A stretch of 64,000 nt of DNA, taken from positions 744,001 to 808,000 of the forward strand of contig NZ_CP043474.1 of the NCBI RefSeq assembly GCF_008329645.1, read 5' to 3'. This document shows positions 59,746-64,000 of the stretch, in pieces. The notes beneath the pieces were generated by a model. The model was not told the DNA's origin. It did not search any database and saw only the letters and a program-made list of their open reading frames with translations. The translations under genes and the position numbers were made by a program. The stretch is from Mycolicibacterium grossiae (GTDB lineage Bacteria; Actinomycetota; Actinomycetes; Mycobacteriales; Mycobacteriaceae). Position 1 is the stretch's first letter. Every line of letters starts with the position of its first letter.

Positions 59746-60630
59746 TCAGGCGGCGCAGCGCCGGACGACGCGGTGGACCTCGGTGAGCTGGAGTTCGCAC
59801 CCGCGCTCGCGGAGCGCGGCCTCGGCGCGGGCGAGCCACTGCGACGGCCGGTCCTCGGCGATCACCCGGATCACCGTCCAGCCGAGGTCGGTGAGCATCC
59901 GCAGCCGGGTGAGGTCGCGGACGTACTGTCGGCGGTCGGCACGGTGCTGATCGCCGTCGTACTCCACGGCGACCGAGAATTCCTCCCAGCCCATGTCGAG
60001 GTAGGCCATGCCGGTGGCCAGCGGTACCGGGATCTGCGTCTCGGGCCGGGGGAAGCCGGTGTCCAGCAGCCACAGTCGGGTCCGGCTCTCCCGCGGTGAC
60101 GCGGCACCGCCGTCGACCAGCGGCAGCAGCTCGCGCAGCTGCCGCAACCCGCGGCTGCGGGGGTACCGCTCGCCCAATTCCAGGACGGCATCGACGTCGA
60201 AGCGCTGATTCCACATCAACGCATCGAGCCGGGCGAGGGCCTCCGGCCGGGCCTGGTGCCTGCCGAGGTCGAAGGCAGTGCGCACCCGCGTGGCCACCGG
60301 AAGCCCGTGCAGCCGGCGCACCTCGTCGGGTTCGAGGCGCTCCAGCCGCGGCACGAGCCCCGGCTGCGGCGTGCACTTGGCGCCGAGCACCTCGATCGGG
60401 TGCTGCGAGTCCACCCAGGGCGCGCCATGCAGGCCGGCCGCGGCCACCCCGGTGATCACCCCCCGGCGCCCCGTAGCCAGCCAGGCGCCGATGGCACGAT
60501 CCCGCAGCGACGCCTCGGCGTCCTTGGCGACGTACACGCCGCGGTAGATCGGTTGGTACCAGCGGCGCAATTCGTGTCGCGTCATGCGGCCCGCCGCGAC
60601 CGCCTCGCCCCCCAGGAACACCTCGCCCAT
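59746..60630 (-). CDS. DUF559/VSR-fold protein with AbiEi-like N-terminus
   Basis: A 294-residue protein. Residues 1-70 resemble the winged-helix N-terminus of AbiEi-type antitoxins (LRRWYQPIYRGVYVAKDA), and residues 195-280 form a DUF559 nuclease-like fold: FSVAVEYDGDQHRADRRQYVRDLTRLRMLTDLGWTVIRVIAED, with the acidic and basic positions typical of VSR/PD-(D/E)XK domains. No toxin gene is adjacent. Such proteins are multicopy in mycobacteria and of unknown function; Rv3714c may be the counterpart by position and size. Confidence 0.78.
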   Translation of the reverse strand: MGEVFLGGEAVAAGRMTRHELRRWYQPIYRGVYVAKDAEASLRDRAIGAWLATGRRGVITGVAAAGLHGAPWVDSQHPIEVLGAKCTPQPGLVPRLERLEPDEVRRLHGLPVATRVRTAFDLGRHQARPEALARLDALMWNQRFDVDAVLELGERYPRSRGLRQLRELLPLVDGGAASPRESRTRLWLLDTGFPRPETQIPVPLATGMAYLDMGWEEFSVAVEYDGDQHRADRRQYVRDLTRLRMLTDLGWTVIRVIAEDRPSQWLARAEAALRERGCELQLTEVHRVVRRCAA

Positions 60631-60672
60631 GGGCGCATCGTGCCGAGGACCACCGACAGTTCGGCACCCGGC

Positions 60673-60930
60673 TCGCGAGATCCGGGTTCTGGCGGGGAAG
60701 TGCGAGTGGAGCCCGCCAAAAGTCGGATCTCACGGGCGCGGTGGGGGTTGCGGGGGCCTCGGGTCGCGAGATCCGGGTTTTGGTGAAGAAGTGCGAGTGG
60801 AGCCCACCAAAAGTCGGATCTCACGGGGACGGCAGGGGTGGCTTGGGGGCGTTCGGCACCCGGCTCGCGGGATCCGAATTTTGGCGGAGAAGTGCGAGTG
60901 CAGCCCACCAAAAGTCGGATCTCACGGGGG
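60673..60930. repeat. Three tandem hairpin repeats of about 65 bases
   Basis: Units lie at about 60673-60736, 60764-60828 and 60865-60930, with starts 91 and 101 bases apart. Each has outer arms GAGATCCG/CGGATCTC (GGGATCCG in unit 3, a G-U pair), an inner stem, and a nearly invariant loop segment AAGTGCGAGT. Inner stems co-vary: TGGCGGG/CCCGCCA in unit 1, TTTTGGTG/CACCAAAA in unit 2. The 320 bases between the DUF559 gene and the next stop hold nothing else. The frames crossing it encode repetitive peptides and are not considered genes. Confidence 0.85.
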
Positions 60931-60950
60931 ACGAGGGCCCCGCGCGGGCG

Positions 60951-61349
60951 CTACAGCCCGAGGTCGCGGAGGAACTCGGGCTTGTAGGCCTCGAGGATGA
61001 CGTAGCTCGGGTCGGGGACGGGGGCGTCGGGGACGTCCTCGTCGACGACGTCGCCGTCGGCCACGTCGACCCACGCCTGCGCGGCGCCGTCCCAGCGTGC
61101 GACGGTGAACGCGGCGGGCACCTCGTCGAAGGCCACCAGTCCGCGAGCGGTGCGCTCGGCCTCGCGGGCGTCGGTCAGCGTGTGGGTGTACAGCTGGATG
61201 CGGTTGCCGTCGCGGGTGACGGTGACGCGGGAGCCGAGGCGCTTGCGCGCGTCGTCGTCGAGGTCCAGGCTCCGGAGCTTCTCCCAGAAGGTGAGCCCGT
61301 GCTCGTCGGTGCCCAGCTCGACCTCGACCTTGAATTCGTCGTCCGCCAC
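60951..61349 (-). CDS. Small acidic hypothetical protein
   Basis: A 132-residue soluble acidic protein without Cys, signal or membrane segments. It has an alternating beta/alpha pattern (FKVEVELGTDEHGLTFW, SRVTVTRDGNRIQLYTHTL) and a variable acidic loop (VADGDVVDEDVPDAPVPDP). GTG 61349 is chosen over TTG 61358 because TAGGTT (complement of 61357-61362) ends 7 bases upstream, indicating a leaderless start. It is upstream of the tandem repeats and 36 bases from recR on the same strand. No family was recognised. Confidence 0.72.
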   Translation of the reverse strand: MADDEFKVEVELGTDEHGLTFWEKLRSLDLDDDARKRLGSRVTVTRDGNRIQLYTHTLTDAREAERTARGLVAFDEVPAAFTVARWDGAAQAWVDVADGDVVDEDVPDAPVPDPSYVILEAYKPEFLRDLGL

Positions 61350-61385
61350 GACGGCCAACCTATGCCATCGCGGCGGCGCCGCGCA

Positions 61386-61997
61386 TCAGGCCATCGCCCG
61401 GCGCCCGGCCAGCGCCCGCCCGAGGGTCAGTTCGTCGGCGAACTCGAGGTCGCCGCCCATCGGCAGGCCCGACGCGATGCGGGTGACGGTGAGCCCGGGG
61501 ATGTCGCGCAGCATCCGCACCAGGTAGGTGGCGGTGGCCTCGCCTTCGGTGTTGGGGTCGGTGGCGATGATGACCTCGGCGACGTCGACGCCGTCGACGC
61601 GCTCGCCGATGCGGTTCAGCAGCTCGCGGATGCGCAGCTGGTCCGGTCCGATGCCGGACAGCGGGTCCAGCGCGCCGCCGAGGACGTGGTAGCGGCCGCG
61701 GAACTCCCGGGTGCGCTCGACGGCCTGCACGTCCTTGGGTTCCTCGACGACGCAGACCAGCGACGCGTCCCGGCGCGGGTCACTGCAGATGCGGCAGCGC
61801 TCGTGGTCGGACACGTTGCCGCACACCGCGCAGAACGTCGCGCCCTCGCGCACGCGGTTGAGCACGGCGGTCAGCCGGTCGATGTCCGGCGGCTCCACCG
61901 ACAGCAGGTGGAATGCGATGCGCTGCGCGCTCTTCGGGCCGATGCCCGGCAGCTTGCCCAGTTCGTCGATCAGGTCCTGAACGGGCCCCTCAAACAT
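61386..61997 (-). CDS. recR: Recombination mediator RecR
   Basis: A 203-residue recombination repair protein that acts with RecO/RecF to load RecA. The N-terminal helix-hairpin-helix ([21 protein letters not shown]) is followed by the four-Cys zinc finger [16 protein letters not shown] at residues 56-71 and a Toprim domain ([30 protein letters not shown]). The length is standard. It is preceded by the ebfC gene with a 13-base gap, the widely conserved ybaB-recR pair. Confidence 0.97.
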   Translation of the reverse strand: MFEGPVQDLIDELGKLPGIGPKSAQRIAFHLLSVEPPDIDRLTAVLNRVREGATFCAVCGNVSDHERCRICSDPRRDASLVCVVEEPKDVQAVERTREFRGRYHVLGGALDPLSGIGPDQLRIRELLNRIGERVDGVDVAEVIIATDPNTEGEATATYLVRMLRDIPGLTVTRIASGLPMGGDLEFADELTLGRALAGRRAMA

Positions 61998-62010
61998 GGC
62001 GCTTCAAACG

Positions 62011-62343
62011 TCAGGCTCCCGGCAGGCCCATGCCGCCCAGGCCGCTGGCCAGCGGACCCAGCTTGGACTGGGCGAGCAGCGTCACCTGCTGCGCGGCGTC
62101 CTTGACGGCGCCCACGACGAGGTCCTGCAGCGTCTCGACGTCCTCGGGGTCGACGACCTTGGGGTCGATCGCGACGCCGATCACCTCGCCGCTGCCCTTC
62201 ATGGTGACCTGCACCAGGCCGCCGCCGGCCTGGCCGTGCACCTCGGCGTCGGCCAGCGCCGCCTGCGCCTCCATCAGCTGCTGCTGCACCTGCTGCGCCT
62301 GTGCCAGGAGCGCTGACATGTCGGGCTGTTGACCGGGTTGCAT
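62011..62343 (-). CDS. ebfC: YbaB/EbfC nucleoid-associated protein
   Basis: A 110-residue DNA-binding protein of the YbaB/EbfC family. A helix with Gln/Ala heptads ([24 protein letters not shown]) is followed by the beta segment [23 protein letters not shown] and a second helix with [12 protein letters not shown]. It binds DNA as a tweezer-like dimer and co-occurs with recR. ATG 62343 has GAGGGG upstream. The Gly/Pro-rich C-terminal tail is typical of mycobacterial versions. Divergent from ami1. Confidence 0.93.
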   Translation of the reverse strand: MQPGQQPDMSALLAQAQQVQQQLMEAQAALADAEVHGQAGGGLVQVTMKGSGEVIGVAIDPKVVDPEDVETLQDLVVGAVKDAAQQVTLLAQSKLGPLASGLGGMGLPGA

Positions 62344-62467
62344 CGACGTGTCCCCTCGGGTTGATCGCGGCTCGTTGATCGCGGGTTGGTCTCGATGTGG
62401 TTGCGCATCCGGCGCACGACCCCATTTGGGGTTCAAGACTAGTCGCCCCCCGGGCTAGCGTGACGCC

Positions 62468-63232
62468 GTGCCAGTTCATGCCAGCCTGCGTGTCGGCGCG
62501 GCGGCCGCGGTCGGCCTGCTCGTCGCCGCCTCGTCCGCGGCGGCACCGCACGCCGCGGCGGCCCCCACCAGCATCGCCGGGATGATCGTCTTCCTCGATC
62601 CCGGCCACCAGGGCGCCAACCCCGCCTCGATCAGCAATCAAGTGCCCACCGGGCGCGGCGGGACCAAGGACTGCCAGGCCAGCGGGACGTCGGCGAACGA
62701 CGGCTACCCGGAGCACTCCTTCACCTGGGAGACCACGCTGCGCATCCGTCAGGAGCTGACGCAGCTGGGCGTGCGCACGGCGATGTCGCGTGGCGACGAC
62801 ACCGGACCCGGTCCGTGCGTCGACCAGCGGGCCGCGATGGCCAATGCACTCAAGCCCGACGCGATCGTGTCGATCCACGCCGACGGCGCCGCCGAGGGCG
62901 GCCGCGGCTTCCACGTCAACTACTCCGACCCGCCGCTCAACACCGCGCAGGCCGGTCCGGCGGTCCAGTTCGCCCGCACGATGCGCGACCAGCTGCAGGC
63001 CGCCGGCCTGGTCCCGGCCAACTACATCGGCCAGGGCGGCCTGCTGCCCCGGTCGGACATCGCCGGTCTGAACCTCGCCCAGTACCCGTCGATCCTGGTC
63101 GAGCTGGGCAACATGAAGAACCGCGCGGACGCCTCGCTCATCGAGACTCCCGAGGGCCGGCAGAAGTACGCCGACGCCGTGGTCCGCGGCATCGCCGGCT
63201 TCCTGGCCACCCGGCCGCAGCGCAGCGCTTAG
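62468..63232 (+). CDS. ami1: N-acetylmuramoyl-L-alanine amidase Ami1
   Basis: A 254-residue exported zinc amidase (amidase_3 fold) that cleaves the lactyl amide bond of peptidoglycan; Rv3717 is the recalled counterpart. A signal peptide occupies residues 1-32. Zinc ligands are His47 (FLDPGHQGAN), Glu82 (GYPEHSF) and His137 (VSIHADGA); the catalytic Glu lies in LVELGNMKN near 216. Cys69 and Cys117 probably form a disulfide. GTG 62468 is 6 bases after TAGCGT (62456-62461), a leaderless start. Its stop overlaps the stop of the convergent SRPBCC gene. Confidence 0.95.
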   Translation: MPVHASLRVGAAAAVGLLVAASSAAAPHAAAAPTSIAGMIVFLDPGHQGANPASISNQVPTGRGGTKDCQASGTSANDGYPEHSFTWETTLRIRQELTQLGVRTAMSRGDDTGPGPCVDQRAAMANALKPDAIVSIHADGAAEGGRGFHVNYSDPPLNTAQAGPAVQFARTMRDQLQAAGLVPANYIGQGGLLPRSDIAGLNLAQYPSILVELGNMKNRADASLIETPEGRQKYADAVVRGIAGFLATRPQRSA

Positions 63233-63666
63233 CGCTCGAGTTCGGCCTTCAGGTTTTCCAGGACCTGGGCCTGGATCTTGCGCAGCCCGAGCGGCGCGAA
63301 CGTCTTCTCGAAGAAGCCGCCGATGCCGCCGGCGCCCTGCCACGACGTCTTGACCGTGACGGTCGATCCGGTGCCGGCCGGGGCGACGGTGTAGTTGGTC
63401 ACCAGAGTGGAGTTGGCGTCCTTCTCGATGACGGCGTGGCCGGCGACGTCCACGGTCGCCTTGACCTCGCGCACGCGCGACTTGGTGGCCTGCAGCTTCC
63501 ACGTGGCCACGGTGCCGGCGCCCTGACCGCCCTCGAGCACCCGGTAGTCGCGGTAGTGCTCGGAGAGGATCTTCGGCCGGACGGTCTGGTAGTCGGCGAC
63601 CGCGGCGAACACCGCGTCGGGCGCCGCGTTGATCAAGACGGTGCTGGTTGCGCTGACCTGTCCCAT
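63229..63666 (-). CDS. SRPBCC/polyketide-cyclase-like protein
   Basis: A 145-residue START/SRPBCC-fold protein that should bind a hydrophobic ligand. Typical elements are VSATSTVLINAAPDAVFAAVADYQ at the first strand and helix, WKLQATKSRVREVKATVDV in the central sheet and a long C-terminal helix ending LENLKAELER. ATG 63666 is preceded by GAGGAG with 9 bases between; the longer frame adds a non-conserved basic stretch. Rv3718c is the recalled counterpart. The ligand is unknown. Confidence 0.87.
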   Translation of the reverse strand: MGQVSATSTVLINAAPDAVFAAVADYQTVRPKILSEHYRDYRVLEGGQGAGTVATWKLQATKSRVREVKATVDVAGHAVIEKDANSTLVTNYTVAPAGTGSTVTVKTSWQGAGGIGGFFEKTFAPLGLRKIQAQVLENLKAELER

Positions 63667-63755
63667 CGTTGAAGACTCCTCGTCGATTCGGTGTCGGTGC
63701 CGTGTCCACCCCCGGTGCGGTCGCACCGGCATTCACCGGGGACTAGCGTATATGC

Positions 63756-64000
63756 GTGACTGTTGCATCCATCCGCGCGCAGTCGGCGCACGAGGCAGGC
63801 GTGCAGCGGCTGCTGGCGAGCTACCGTGCGATACCTCCCACCGCGACGGTCCGGTTGTCCAAGCCCACGTCGAACCTGTTCCGCGCGCGTGCCGAGACGA
63901 CCACCAAGGGCCTCGACGTCTCCGGCCTGACGAGCGTCGTCGCCGTCGATCCCGACGCCCGCACCGCCGACGTGGCCGGCATGTGCACCTACGAGGACCT
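63756..64000 (+). CDS. FAD-binding oxidoreductase, 3' end outside window
   Basis: The first 81 residues are visible. After an N-terminal helical stretch (SIRAQSAHEAGVQRLLASYRA) the sequence enters a PCMH-type FAD domain: LSKPTSNLFRAR, then LTSVVAVDPDARTADVAGMCTYEDL, as in Rv3719-like and DHCR24-like flavoproteins. GTG 63756 lies 6 bases after TAGCGT (63744-63749); ATG 63752 is out of frame. Divergent from the SRPBCC gene. Confidence 0.85.
   Translation, partial: MTVASIRAQSAHEAGVQRLLASYRAIPPTATVRLSKPTSNLFRARAETTTKGLDVSGLTSVVAVDPDARTADVAGMCTYED

Noticed and set aside
59746..60630. DUF559/AbiEi-like protein considered as half of a toxin-antitoxin or defence system
   Set aside because: No partner toxin, nuclease or mobile gene is adjacent; neighbours are a sugar regulator and recombination genes, and such proteins are common stand-alone genes in mycobacteria.
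60673..60930. Tandem repeats considered as a CRISPR array
   Set aside because: Only three imperfect 65-base units with internal hairpins and intervals of 28 and 36 bases, no invariant repeat and no cas genes.
60584..62105. Plus-strand frames crossing the tandem repeats that encode repeated KCEWSPPKVGSHG-type peptides
   Set aside because: The peptide periodicity follows directly from the DNA repeats; conservation is in paired stem bases and loop rather than codons, and the frames run antisense through recR.

Overview
The window is high-GC actinobacterial DNA with a dense, mostly overlapping gene layout, GTG starts and many leaderless promoters. It comes almost certainly from a fast-growing Mycobacterium (Mycolicibacterium type). 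The backbone follows the order I recall for M. tuberculosis Rv3691 to Rv3719: DUF4350-moxR-DUF58, SpoIIM/RDD, glpK, a GCS2-type ligase and methyltransferase, the ergothioneine operon, a PknH_C-type secreted protein, DUF4185, asd-ask, leuA, a DEDDh exonuclease, murT-gatD, recR, ebfC, ami1, an SRPBCC protein and a flavoprotein. The lfrR-lfrA efflux pair and the nitrogen and sugar islands point away from the M. tuberculosis complex.

Layout. 1-5092: cell-envelope MoxR/DUF58 block plus SpoIIM and RDD membrane proteins. 5190-14509: accessory block with lfrR-lfrA, a cation/proton antiporter, a carotenoid oxygenase, an NCS1 permease, two PadR regulators and an aldo/keto reductase. 14564-19476: glpK, a small secreted protein, two methyltransferases and a GCS2-family ligase. 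19473-23205: catabolic island (HpcH aldolase, MFS transporter, nitrilase) divergent from a GntR regulator with a symmetric operator. 23211-28560: egtABCDE as one overlapping minus-strand operon. 28664-33032: envelope and oxidative-stress genes (ohr, catalase) and a small Cys-rich protein. 33191-36623: DUF4185-asd-ask operon. 36731-48551: large accessory block with a flavin oxidase-APC permease pair, then amt, a type III glutamine synthetase, GlxB/GlxC/GlxD, a DAO-type oxidase and an XRE-cupin regulator. 48591-50531: leuA with a Leu-rich leader peptide and attenuator-like leader RNA. 50536-53613: exonuclease and murT-gatD. 53610-59742: amino-sugar/tagatose island divergent from a DeoR regulator. 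59746-64000: DUF559 protein, three tandem hairpin repeats, then recR, ebfC, ami1, SRPBCC and the start of a flavoprotein gene.

The most interesting parts are three. The first is the amt-GS-GlxBCD-oxidase cluster, whose gene content resembles N-methylglutamate synthase pathways and which carries GlnR-like boxes. The second is a set of leader-level control elements: the leuA attenuator and short upstream ORFs whose stops overlap the starts of amt, murT and an aldolase gene. The third is structured repeat DNA: three tandem hairpin units with compensatory stem changes, and a dispersed intergenic hairpin sharing identical arms at two loci.

A recurrent feature is a TANNNT -10 element followed by 5 to 8 bases and then ATG or GTG. 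It marks leaderless transcripts and was used to choose several starts. No tRNA, rRNA, CRISPR array, insertion sequence or phage gene was seen.
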